Counted from the stretch's first letter, positions 1 to 5,565 are shown. The stretch is DNA of 7,341 nucleotides from Akkermansiaceae bacterium UBA985 (GCA_002292185.1 DBBL01000086.1:1-7341); one strand, 5' to 3'. Numbers and translations are program-made. The notes: generated from the letters alone by a model not told the origin.

Positions 1-672
1 TGCCCGGAAGGTGGGGCCGAAGGTGTAGATGTTGGATAGCGCGGTGGCAAAGGCCTCACCTTCAAGTTGGCCACTGACAGTGAGGTAAGTGGCTTTGCCA
101 AAGAAGTCATTTTCAAATTTCTGGGCCCCGGCTTGGCTGGGGTCCAGCGTAGTGACGCGGAACATTTCTCCGGCACCTTCACAATCGGAGTCGGTGATGA
201 TCGGGGTGTGCACGTAGGTGAAATCACGTTCGTCAAAAAACCGGTGCGCGGCTTGAGCCATACGGGAGCGCATGCGGAAGAGGGCTCCATAAAGGTTGGC
301 GCGCGGGCGCAGGTGGGCGATGGAGCGCAGGAACTCAGCGGTGTGGCCTTTTTTCTGCAGGGGGTAGTCGGCGGGGGCTTCGCCAATGAGTTCTATCTCG
401 GTAGCATGGATTTCCCACTGCTGTCCCTTGCCGGGTGATTCCACCAGCTTACCAGTGATGCCAACGGCAGAGCCAGTGGTCATCTTGGTGACATCCTCGT
501 AGCCGGGGATGCCTGTATCGGCAATGCACTGGATATTAGCAAGGCAGCTGCCATCATTCATTTCCAGAAAGGAGAAGTCCTTGGAATCACGGCGGGTACG
601 CACCCAGCCTTTGACGGTAATGATGTCCATGGCGGCCTTGCTGTGCAGGGCGTGTTTGATCAGCGTTCGCAT
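1..672 (-). CDS. asnS: Asparaginyl-tRNA synthetase, N-terminal half (cut by the window edge)
   Basis: Class II aminoacyl-tRNA synthetase that charges tRNA-Asn with asparagine in the cytoplasm. The 224 visible codons cover roughly half of the usual ~460 residues. After a short N-terminal helix comes the OB-fold anticodon-binding domain (about residues 16-105), with the signature GWVRTRRDSKD followed by FSFLEMNDGSC. A linker holds AHLRPR, and the catalytic domain then opens with the motif 1 region (TPIITDSDCEGAGEMFRV). FFGK, LTVSGQLEGEAFA and IYTFGPTFRA lead into motif 2, where the window ends. The start at 672 gives MRTLIKHALHSKAAM before the OB fold, as AsnRS proteins usually have. The in-frame ATG at 630 would remove this segment. 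No Shine-Dalgarno sequence is visible. The gene is divergent from rpmI. Family identity is clear from motifs that match AsnRS rather than AspRS; only the exact start is in doubt. Confidence 0.95.
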   Translation of the reverse strand, partial: MRTLIKHALHSKAAMDIITVKGWVRTRRDSKDFSFLEMNDGSCLANIQCIADTGIPGYEDVTKMTTGSAVGITGKLVESPGKGQQWEIHATEIELIGEAPADYPLQKKGHTAEFLRSIAHLRPRANLYGALFRMRSRMAQAAHRFFDERDFTYVHTPIITDSDCEGAGEMFRVTTLDPSQAGAQKFENDFFGKATYLTVSGQLEGEAFATALSNIYTFGPTFRA

Positions 673-680
673 GCGCTGAA

Positions 681-709
681 TTTAGAGGCTAGAGCGGGGT
701 TTTCGTCAA
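681..709 (-). promoter_or_regulatory. Candidate sigma-70-type promoter of asnS
   Basis: On the minus strand TTGACG (709-704) is followed after 17 bases by TCTAAA (686-681). The start codon lies only 8 bases beyond, so a transcript starting at the usual distance would have almost no leader. The -35 box is good and the -10 box moderate. Confidence 0.4.
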
Positions 710-753
710 GGCTGCGTAAGGTTTGTAGCGATTTCCTGGAATTTGCTGGGTAT

Positions 754-796
754 TTGACAAATTTTCCCTTGCAAAAGAGCGTTGCCTCGCTAGCTT
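754..796 (+). promoter_or_regulatory. Promoter region of rpmI-rplT
   Basis: An exact TTGACA lies at 754-759, but no good -10 box follows at 16-18 bases. An alternative pair is TTGCAA (769-774), a 16-base spacer and TAGCTT (791-796), which ends 9 bases before the L35 start codon. The region must hold a promoter because the upstream gene diverges, but which pair is used cannot be decided from sequence alone. Confidence 0.4.
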
Positions 797-805
797 CGCC
801 GCCCC

Positions 806-1015
806 ATGGCCAAATCAAAAGGTACAGCAAAGACCCGTAAGGCCGTCGCCAAGAGATTCAAGGTGACGGGCACAGGGAAAATTCTTCGCCGGAAGCAAGG
901 GAAACGCCACATTCTTACAAAGAAAAGCCAGAAGCGTAAGCGCAGTCTGGGTAAGGCAGCTCTTGTATCCGACGCAGACTTGAAAGCCGTAAGAGCTTCT
1001 CTTCCCTTTGCCTAA
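806..1015 (+). CDS. rpmI: 50S ribosomal protein L35
   Basis: Small basic protein of the large ribosomal subunit that binds 23S rRNA. Its 69 residues match the usual 64-70. The N-terminus MAKSKGTAKTRKAVAKRFKV, the segment GTGKILRRKQGKRHILTKKS and KRKRSLGKAALVSDAD are characteristic of bacterial L35. The start follows directly on CCGCCCC, with no Shine-Dalgarno sequence. rplT follows after 170 bases, the standard L35-L20 pairing. The usual upstream partner infC (IF3) is missing: asnS lies there instead, facing the other way. An overlapping minus-strand reading frame across this gene is a shadow. Confidence 0.98.
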   Translation: MAKSKGTAKTRKAVAKRFKVTGTGKILRRKQGKRHILTKKSQKRKRSLGKAALVSDADLKAVRASLPFA

Positions 1016-1185
1016 CATTAAGAATCCGGCGTATAACAACGCCAATCCGGCGGCCAACGCCAACCACCCGCATCACGGGTGGCCCCTACGCAGCCTTCCC
1101 GGCGCTCTAAACATAGAAAACCGGGACCGAATGGACGAGACTGCGGGGGGTGTGAAAATAACCGTCCGTTCCAAAATAAAGAAAC
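1016..1185 (+). promoter_or_regulatory. Structured rpmI-rplT spacer, possible L20 leader
   Basis: This 170-base spacer is long for an L35-L20 pair. It can fold into GGCGT/ACGCC (1028-1032 with 1039-1043), CCACCCG/CGGGTGG (1064-1070 with 1076-1082, loop of 5) and TCCCGG/CCGGGA (1097-1102 with 1121-1126). It also has 9-bp direct repeats: AATCCGGCG at 1023 and 1044, and CAACGCCAA at 1037 and 1055. No U-run follows any hairpin, so they are not intrinsic terminators. In other bacteria L20 represses its own operon by binding leader RNA. A similar role here is inference. Confidence 0.4.
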
Positions 1186-1563
1186 ATGCCAAGAGCAACC
1201 AATAGCCCAGCAAGCCGCAAACGCCGGAAGCGCATTCTTAAACGCGCCAAAGGATTCCGCGGTTTCCGCTCCAAACTCTACAAGTATGCCAAGGACGCTG
1301 TCCGTAAGGCACGCGAGTATGAGTATCGTGACCGTAAGAAGCGTAAGGGTCAGTTCCGTCGCCTCTGGATCCAGCGCATCAGCGCCGGTGTCCGTGCACA
1401 GGACCTGACTTATTCACGTTTCATTGAAGGCCTCAAGGCCGCCAATATCGAGGTAGACCGCAAGATTCTTGCAGACCTCGCCGTGCACGACATCGATGCT
1501 TTCAACAGCGTCGTTGCGCAATCAAAGGCAGCCCTCGATAAGAAGGCTCCTGCGACTGCTTAA
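1186..1563 (+). CDS. rplT: 50S ribosomal protein L20
   Basis: Large-subunit protein that binds 23S rRNA early in assembly. The 125 residues are slightly longer than the usual 117-119, the excess being an Ala/Lys-rich tail ([12 protein letters not shown]). The basic N-terminal extension is typical ([20 protein letters not shown]), followed by [38 protein letters not shown] and [20 protein letters not shown]. The C-terminal globular part includes ILADLAVHD. The start follows AAAGAAAC, at best a very weak ribosome-binding site. The gene probably shares a transcript with rpmI and is closed by a terminator 25 bases downstream. In many bacteria pheS and pheT follow directly; here two chaperone genes intervene. 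Confidence 0.98.
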   Translation: MPRATNSPASRKRRKRILKRAKGFRGFRSKLYKYAKDAVRKAREYEYRDRKKRKGQFRRLWIQRISAGVRAQDLTYSRFIEGLKAANIEVDRKILADLAVHDIDAFNSVVAQSKAALDKKAPATA

Positions 1564-1587
1564 TTCAAGCGAGTATTAACAACTTAC

Positions 1588-1621
1588 AACGGCCATCGGG
1601 TTTAACCTGGTGGCCGTTTTT
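1588..1621 (+). terminator. Intrinsic terminator after rplT
   Basis: The 8-bp stem AACGGCCA (1588-1595) pairs with TGGCCGTT (1611-1618). The loop can itself close through GGTT/AACC, and a run of five T follows at 1617-1621. This is the only textbook intrinsic terminator in the window. It separates the ribosomal protein operon from the chaperone genes. Confidence 0.85.
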
Positions 1622-1656
1622 GTGTGTGGGGCTGTAATATTTGTAGGTAACGGGAA

Positions 1657-1671
1657 TGTCCCACTGGGACA
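1657..1671. promoter_or_regulatory. Palindrome 1 upstream of hsp20 (candidate activator site)
   Basis: TGTCCCA-C-TGGGACA is a perfect 7-bp inverted repeat with a one-base centre. The preceding GGGA (1652-1655) adds an overlapping GGGA-ATG-TCCC dyad. The centre lies about 143 bases upstream of the predicted sigma-54 start site, within the range where enhancer-binding proteins act. A protein-binding role is inferred from symmetry and position. Confidence 0.5.
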
Positions 1672-1689
1672 ATAGTGTGTGACATAATG

Positions 1690-1705
1690 ACACCTATGGA
1701 GGTGT
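1690..1705. promoter_or_regulatory. Palindrome 2 upstream of hsp20 (candidate activator site)
   Basis: ACACCT-ATGG-AGGTGT is a perfect 6-bp inverted repeat. Its centre is about 33 bases downstream of palindrome 1, close to three helical turns, and about 110 bases upstream of the predicted start site. Just before it is a TGACA direct repeat with 8-bp spacing (1680-1692). The arms differ from palindrome 1, so the two need not bind the same protein. Confidence 0.45.
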
Positions 1706-1780
1706 TTAAGTTGTTTTTTGAAGAGGCTCTATATTTGCAACTTGCTTATAATAAGTGTTATATGTTGAATTTAAGTGGAT

Positions 1781-1796
1781 TGGCATACAGATTGCA
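1781..1796 (+). promoter_or_regulatory. Sigma-54 (-24/-12) promoter of hsp20
   Basis: TGGCATACAGATTGCA matches the sigma-54 consensus TGGCAC-N5-TTGCW with one -24 mismatch (C to T). The invariant GG (1782-1783) and GC (1794-1795) are separated by exactly 10 bases. The predicted start site is near 1807, giving a leader of about 44 bases before the ATG at 1851. The upstream sequence 1706-1780 is AT-rich, which would suit DNA looping. A TATAAT at 1747-1752 could be part of a second promoter but has no suitable -35 box. Confidence 0.75.
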
Positions 1797-1850
1797 TCTA
1801 TGATTGCTGAACACATCAAATCAACAACGATTAACCACCATTATAATACC

Positions 1851-2261
1851 ATGACTACCCATTACCCAATCAGCAACGGAATCTTCAGCGAGCTTAACCG
1901 CTTGGTCAATAATACCCTCGTGCCAGCTTATTCAGGCAGGCAGCGCGTGACACCTCAGCAACAACACAACCGAGCTAGTGTGGAATCTCTCAGTGATGAT
2001 GAGCTTGGCGTTAAGCTTCGGCTTGAACTCCCCGGCTTTAGCAAAGACGAGGTCAAACTCAGCATCGATGAGGGCATTCTCTCTATTGTGGCGGAGACCG
2101 AGGACGAGCAGCGTAGTTTCCTGAGCAAACAAGAAAGGCGTTTGAAAATTTCAGACGAGGCCGATACCGAGAATATCAAAGCGAAGCTTGAAAACGGTAT
2201 TCTGTATCTGGAAATACCACATCGAGCCAAAGCCGAACCAAAAACCATCAGCGTCAATTAA
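1851..2261 (+). CDS. Small heat-shock protein, Hsp20/alpha-crystallin family
   Basis: ATP-independent holdase that binds unfolding proteins and hands them to the Hsp70/ClpB refolding system. The 136-residue product has a variable N-terminal arm (about 1-43) with FSELNRLVNNTL and a polar stretch, then the alpha-crystallin domain (about 44-128). That domain shows the hallmarks LELPGFSKDEVKLSIDEGILSI and LENGILYLEIP, and the tail carries the oligomerising I-x-V motif (ISV). The reading frame is open from an ATG at 1755, but translation from there would begin upstream of the predicted transcription start and add a non-family segment, so 1851 is chosen. No Shine-Dalgarno sequence precedes it. An Hsp33-like gene follows after 190 bases. 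Family assignment is firm; a specific name such as ibpA is not justified. Confidence 0.95.
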   Translation: MTTHYPISNGIFSELNRLVNNTLVPAYSGRQRVTPQQQHNRASVESLSDDELGVKLRLELPGFSKDEVKLSIDEGILSIVAETEDEQRSFLSKQERRLKISDEADTENIKAKLENGILYLEIPHRAKAEPKTISVN

Positions 2262-2283
2262 CCAGCGCTGGCCCCAACTTCTC

Positions 2284-2310
2284 AGGCTCACCGTGATTCA
2301 CGGTGGGCCT
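2284..2310. other. Strong 12-bp hairpin downstream of hsp20
   Basis: AGGCTCACCGTG (2284-2295) pairs with CACGGTGGGCCT (2299-2310) across a 3-base loop, with a single G-T wobble. A shorter palindrome CCAGCGCTGG sits just after the hsp20 stop (2262-2271). No T-run follows on either strand. It may protect the 3' end of the hsp20 mRNA, cause weak termination, or be a processing site. Confidence 0.5.
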
Positions 2311-2389
2311 GATTGCTGTGATAGCTGCTGGCTGTTTTGTTTTACTCAGAGATTAAAGTTTTCAGGTTGAAGTTTGATCAACTGTGTCT

Positions 2390-2420
2390 AAAAGCCGCCT
2401 AGCCCAGAGGAGCTTTTTTC
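2390..2420 (+). terminator. Possible weak terminator before the Hsp33-like gene
   Basis: AAAAGC (2390-2395) can pair with GCTTTT (2412-2417), with CCT/AGG inside, and is followed by a T-run. The stem is poor in GC and the T-run belongs to the first of three tandem repeats, so the resemblance to a terminator may be accidental. Confidence 0.25.
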
Positions 2421-2450
2421 AGAGGGACTTTTTTTAGAGGGACTTTTTTT
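2406..2450 (+). repeat. Three tandem 15-bp units forming the Hsp33-like gene leader
   Basis: The units are AGAGGAGCTTTTTTC (2406-2420), AGAGGGACTTTTTTT (2421-2435) and the same again (2436-2450). They end one base before the start codon. Each unit carries an AGAGG Shine-Dalgarno-like core followed by 6-7 T. Only the last core is near enough to act, and its spacing of 11 bases is somewhat long. The T-runs could slip, changing spacing. Confidence 0.85.
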
Positions 2451-2451
2451 C

Positions 2452-3237
2452 ATGAGCGAGGAATCCATACAGCCAGTCGAAGACTTTACCAAAGTAGAGT
2501 CCATCTTTGTACGCCATCGTAATTGCCTGCTGGTGCGTGCTCAGTTCACACCTATTTTCACTGATTATTATCTGCACCTCCTAGAGCACAAGCTACGCTA
2601 TGAAACCAAGATGGACGCGAGCTTGAAGGACCTGCTTGCGGTCTTAACATTGCATCTGACGGCTAGGCCTTGGGCCGAAACAATTGCCTGGACGGTTAAC
2701 CTGAGGGCGCCGCGGGTTAATTATTTTGTCACCGGCAGCAGCACCTTTGAAAATATTACCGGTCGTCTTTTCACCAAAGACATACGAGAGCCTGACCGTA
2801 ATATGTTTTATTCTCAGACAAGTGTTTCAGGACAAGAACCACGCACGACCACGCTGGATTTGGCGACTAATGATCCGATTGACTGGATTGAGCATTTTTA
2901 CCAACAAAGCGAGCAGCGCCCTGCCAAGTGCTTCCGCCTTGATGATGAAAATTACGCCCTGCTGGTAGCTCAGCCAGATTACGATGAGGAATGGTTTGAA
3001 GAAGTTGACGCCGCCAAAGTCGTCAACATCACCGAGGTAGAACAAACCAAGGTGCTAGAAACACGGAAGTTTTATTTCAACTGCGGCTGCAGCAAGGAGA
3101 GGATTCTACCGACACTAGCTTCGTGGCGTTCTCGCCTTGATGAGCTCTTCTTGGATGACCAAGAGATTACGGTTAATTGCCCACGTTGTGGTTCTCATTA
3201 CCAAGTTTCGAGGGATGATCTCAGCGAAGAGCCATAA
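2452..3237 (+). CDS. hslO: Divergent Hsp33-family redox-regulated chaperone
   Basis: Hsp33 is a cytoplasmic holdase that is inactive when its cysteines hold zinc and becomes active when they are oxidised. The 261-residue product ends in the family's zinc-binding region: C211-x-C213, then 29 residues, then C243-x2-C246, with CSKERILPTLASW between and a C-terminal SHYQVSRDDL. This spacing fits the C-x-C-x(27-32)-C-x2-C pattern. The N-terminal part (about 15-120) is weakly conserved but plausible for the Hsp33 core: LRAPRVNYFVTG and FENITGRLFTKD resemble its substrate-binding fold. It is shorter than E. coli Hsp33 (292 residues). Residues 140-200 are rich in acidic residues. This is the only gene here with an evident Shine-Dalgarno sequence, supplied by the last tandem unit. 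Its place behind hsp20 supports a stress role. The C-terminal match is strong; the N-terminal match is from memory of the fold. Confidence 0.75.
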   Translation: MSEESIQPVEDFTKVESIFVRHRNCLLVRAQFTPIFTDYYLHLLEHKLRYETKMDASLKDLLAVLTLHLTARPWAETIAWTVNLRAPRVNYFVTGSSTFENITGRLFTKDIREPDRNMFYSQTSVSGQEPRTTTLDLATNDPIDWIEHFYQQSEQRPAKCFRLDDENYALLVAQPDYDEEWFEEVDAAKVVNITEVEQTKVLETRKFYFNCGCSKERILPTLASWRSRLDELFLDDQEITVNCPRCGSHYQVSRDDLSEEP

Positions 3238-3268
3238 GGTGATTTAGCCGACTGTGCAAAATTGGCGA

Positions 3269-3297
3269 TTGCCCTACGCTCGATAATCCCCTAAATC
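3269..3297 (+). promoter_or_regulatory. Candidate promoter of pheS
   Basis: TTGCCC (3269-3274), a 17-base spacer and TAAATC (3292-3297) lie 10 bases before the start codon. A competing -10 box, GATAAT (3282-3287), has only a poorly spaced -35 (TTGGCG, 14 bases away). A 9-bp direct repeat AATCGATCC occurs at 3294 and again inside the gene at 3324. No attenuator or T-box is visible in this 70-base gap. Confidence 0.3.
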
Positions 3298-3307
3298 GAT
3301 CCCTCCC

Positions 3308-4324
3308 ATGAACCAGGAAATTGAATCGATCCAGACTGACGCGCTTGCTGCTATTGCCGCCGCGGGTGATGAGAAATCTCTTGATGACGCCCGTGTCGCC
3401 TTCCTTGGTAAAAAGGGAGTCCTGACGGCCGCATCCGCAGGAATGAAGGATCTTTCAAAAGAGGACAAGCCGAAGATGGGGCAGCTACTCAATGCAGCCC
3501 GCCAGGCGATTACTTCTGCACTCGATGAAAAGCAATCGGCACTTGCTGATGAGGCGGACCGCAAGTCCATTCAGGGCATTGATCTTACCTTGCCGGCAAG
3601 GCCTTTGCCCTCGGGTGCTTTGCATCCGCTGACCCAGGCCAAGGATCGTGCGATTCAGGTGCTGCGCCGCATGGGTTTTGCCCTCGCTGACGGGCCTGAG
3701 ATTGAGACCGAGTTTCACTGCTTCGATGCTCTCAACACCCCCGAAGATCATCCTGCTCGTAACGAGAAGGATACGTTCTATTTCGACAGCGGCAAACTAC
3801 TGCGCACGCACACCTCTAGTGTTCAAATCCGAACCATGGAAAAAGCGACACCTCCTGTCAGGATTATTGCGCCAGGATCGGCCTACCGTCGTGATGAAAT
3901 TGACGCGACTCACTTGTCTGTCTTCAACCAGCTGGAGGGTCTCTATGTTGATGAGGATGTAAAGCTGGGTGATCTCAAAGGAACCTTGGAGTTTTTCCTT
4001 CGCAGTATGTTTGGTGATGATACTGAAGTGCGATTCCGTCCTCACTTTTTCCCATTCACCGAGCCTAGCTTTGAGATCGATATCAAGCTGCACGCCAAGG
4101 GCCAAGAGCCGAAGTGGATCGAAATTGCGGGCTGCGGCATGGTTGATCCGGCCGTGTTTGAGTCGCTCTGTGAAGTGCGCGGTGATGATGTTTTCTCACC
4201 GGATAAAGTCACCGGTTTTGCCTTCGGCATGGGCATTGACCGGCTTGCGATGATCAAGTGGGGCATCAAGGATATCCGCCTGCTCATCGAGAACGATGTG
4301 CGCTTCCTTAAGCAATTTGCTTAA
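3308..4324 (+). CDS. pheS: Phenylalanyl-tRNA synthetase alpha subunit
   Basis: Catalytic subunit of the alpha2-beta2 enzyme that charges tRNA-Phe. The 338 residues fit the family (327-350). Residues 1-90 form the N-terminal coiled-coil arm that contacts tRNA (ARVAFLGKKGVLT is typical). The class II catalytic domain follows: FDALNTPEDHPAR (139-151), RTHTSSVQIRTM (166-177), motif 2 RIIAPGSAYRRDEIDATH (185-202), FRPHFFPFTEPSFEID (243-258), and motif 3 GFAFGMGIDRLAM (303-315). The protein ends with the usual NDVRFLKQF. Ala305 appears to match E. coli Ala294 of the phenylalanine pocket. The start has CCCTCCC before it and no Shine-Dalgarno. The partner pheT, normally next, is not downstream: aroB converges from the other strand, so the beta subunit must be encoded elsewhere. 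Confidence 0.98.
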   Translation: MNQEIESIQTDALAAIAAAGDEKSLDDARVAFLGKKGVLTAASAGMKDLSKEDKPKMGQLLNAARQAITSALDEKQSALADEADRKSIQGIDLTLPARPLPSGALHPLTQAKDRAIQVLRRMGFALADGPEIETEFHCFDALNTPEDHPARNEKDTFYFDSGKLLRTHTSSVQIRTMEKATPPVRIIAPGSAYRRDEIDATHLSVFNQLEGLYVDEDVKLGDLKGTLEFFLRSMFGDDTEVRFRPHFFPFTEPSFEIDIKLHAKGQEPKWIEIAGCGMVDPAVFESLCEVRGDDVFSPDKVTGFAFGMGIDRLAMIKWGIKDIRLLIENDVRFLKQFA

Positions 4325-4374
4325 GAGTTCGGCTAAGAGTTCGCTCAAGGTTACCCGCTCCAGGGTTGCCCGCT
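4322..4374. repeat. Short direct repeats between pheS and aroB
   Basis: TAAGAGTTCG occurs at 4322-4331, where it includes the pheS stop codon, and again at 4334-4343 (12-bp period). GGTTACCCGCT (4349-4359) recurs with one change at 4364-4374 (15-bp period). Both pairs look like local duplications. The 61-base gap between the convergent genes has no convincing terminator on either strand. Confidence 0.7.
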
Positions 4375-4385
4375 AAGCTAAGAGG

Positions 4386-5465
4386 CTAGTTGCGCAGGTG
4401 TTCGACGGCCTCGCGTATCATATCGAGGCTGACCTTGGTGGAGACTTCTGCGGCTCCAGGTGCGGTCAGCAAGACGAACTTGATGTTGCCGCCGGTGAAT
4501 TTTTTGTCGTGGCTTAGCTTGTCCATCACGATATCTGTGCTGATGTGCTCAGGCAGAGTGAGCGGCAGCTGGAACTGTTTCAGCAGATCAAGGATGCGCT
4601 TGCTTTGATCGGCGGGGAAGCCGTTGACTTTCTCCGAAAGGTAGAGCGCCGCTCGGATGCCGAGGGAAATAGCTTCACCGTGAAGCATGGCGCCGTAGGG
4701 TAGGGAGGCTTCTATGCCGTGGCCAATGGTGTGGCCGAAGTTGAGCAGGGCGCGTGTGCCGGCAGTTTCACGTTCGTCTTCCTCCACGATGCGTGCCTTG
4801 ATAGCGAGGTTGCGTGCTAGTAGATCAGCGGAAGGGTGTTGGTTGCCGGGGTCGAGGGCGGCGAGGTCATCGATCATGGCCGCGTCACGGATGGCGGCAT
4901 GCTTGATCGCTTCTGCGTAACCCTCGCGGTATTCACGGCCTGGCAGACTGTCGAGGGTGAGGGGGTCAACGATCACCAGACGTGGTTGGTGAAATGCACC
5001 AATCAGGTTTTTACCTTCAGAGGCATTGACGCCGGTTTTTCCGCCGGCTGAACTATCTACTTGGGAGACAATGGTAGTGGGAATCTGGACAAAGGGAACA
5101 CCGCGGTAGAAAATGGCAGCAACAAAACCAGCGAGATCACCGACAACACCACCACCAAGGGCGATGATAAAGGAAGATCGGTCATGTCCCGCGCGGTTTA
5201 ATTCGCCACAGAGCTCAGCTGACTGAGACATCGATTTGCTAGCTTCACCGGCACGCACGGTGTGGAGACTGGCGTGGATGTCTACCTCCGCAAGCTTGGT
5301 GACAAGCATATCTGCATAGTGAGGTCCGACATTGCTATCGGTAATGATGGCAGCTTTACCTGATAAACCACATTCGCGTATCAGCTCGCCTGCGCGGTCG
5401 AGCGAATGGTCTTCGACGAGAATGTCATAGGAGCGCTCAGCGAGGTCTAGATGTACTGTAGGCAT
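4386..5465 (-). CDS. aroB: 3-dehydroquinate synthase
   Basis: Second step of the shikimate pathway: NAD- and metal-dependent cyclisation of DAHP to 3-dehydroquinate, in the cytoplasm. The 359-residue protein has the usual length. NAD-binding features are ALGGGVVGDLAGFVAA (102-117) and PTTIVSQVDSSAGGKTGVN (129-147). The metal ligands appear to be Glu185 (in REGYAEAIKHA), His245 (in NFGHTIGHGIE) and His262 (in LHGEAISLG). HDKKFTGG near the C-terminus supplies the conserved lysines. The frame stays open back to an ATG at 5609, but that extension overlaps nadA, consists of repeat-derived sequence and does not resemble AroB. The start at 5465 gives the normal MPTVHLDLAERSYDI. No Shine-Dalgarno is visible (CACCTTTCCC precedes the ATG). 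nadA lies 100 bases upstream on the same strand with no terminator between, so co-transcription is possible. Confidence 0.97.
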   Translation of the reverse strand: MPTVHLDLAERSYDILVEDHSLDRAGELIRECGLSGKAAIITDSNVGPHYADMLVTKLAEVDIHASLHTVRAGEASKSMSQSAELCGELNRAGHDRSSFIIALGGGVVGDLAGFVAAIFYRGVPFVQIPTTIVSQVDSSAGGKTGVNASEGKNLIGAFHQPRLVIVDPLTLDSLPGREYREGYAEAIKHAAIRDAAMIDDLAALDPGNQHPSADLLARNLAIKARIVEEDERETAGTRALLNFGHTIGHGIEASLPYGAMLHGEAISLGIRAALYLSEKVNGFPADQSKRILDLLKQFQLPLTLPEHISTDIVMDKLSHDKKFTGGNIKFVLLTAPGAAEVSTKVSLDMIREAVEHLRN

Positions 5466-5483
5466 GGGAAAGGTGATTGAAGA

Positions 5484-5536
5484 TTGGTGAGTGGTGAATT
5501 TACAATGTGAGATGTGGAGTGGTGAATGTGGAGTGG
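5484..5536. repeat. Degenerate GTGGTGAAT/GTGGAGTGG repeats between nadA and aroB
   Basis: GAGTGGTGAAT occurs at 5489-5499 and 5517-5527, 28 bases apart. ATGTGGAGTGG occurs at 5512-5522 and 5526-5536, 14 bases apart. Related GGTGA and GATTG fragments continue towards aroB. The 14- and 28-base spacings suggest a degraded 14-bp tandem array. On the aroB sense strand it reads as pyrimidine-rich CACC/CACT text. No promoter is obvious within it. Confidence 0.7.
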
Positions 5537-5565
5537 CTTCAATCTGGCCGTGTGCGGAGGTCAGG

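Noticed and set aside
67..438. Plus-strand 123-codon reading frame
   Set aside because: It lies wholly opposite asnS, whose conserved motifs are on the minus strand. Its translation shows no recognisable domain.
630..630. asnS start at the ATG at 630
   Set aside because: Family members have a short helix before the OB fold. The in-frame ATG at 672 supplies it and has a candidate promoter at a suitable position.
815..1063. Minus-strand 82-codon frame with a hydrophobic start
   Set aside because: It is the complement of the L35 gene and its spacer. The apparent membrane segment arises from antisense Lys/Arg codons.
1064..1082. Hairpin CCACCCG/CGGGTGG as an intrinsic terminator between rpmI and rplT
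   Set aside because: No T-run follows on either strand, and rplT needs a promoter or read-through. It is kept only as spacer structure.
1747..1752. Perfect TATAAT as the main hsp20 promoter
   Set aside because: There is no -35 box at 15-19 bases and no extended -10 TG. In an AT-rich stretch such a match is expected by chance. The -24/-12 site is much better supported.
1755..1850. Longer Hsp20 starting at the ATG at 1755
   Set aside because: This start lies upstream of the sigma-54 promoter and its predicted start site, and the added residues are not part of the family.
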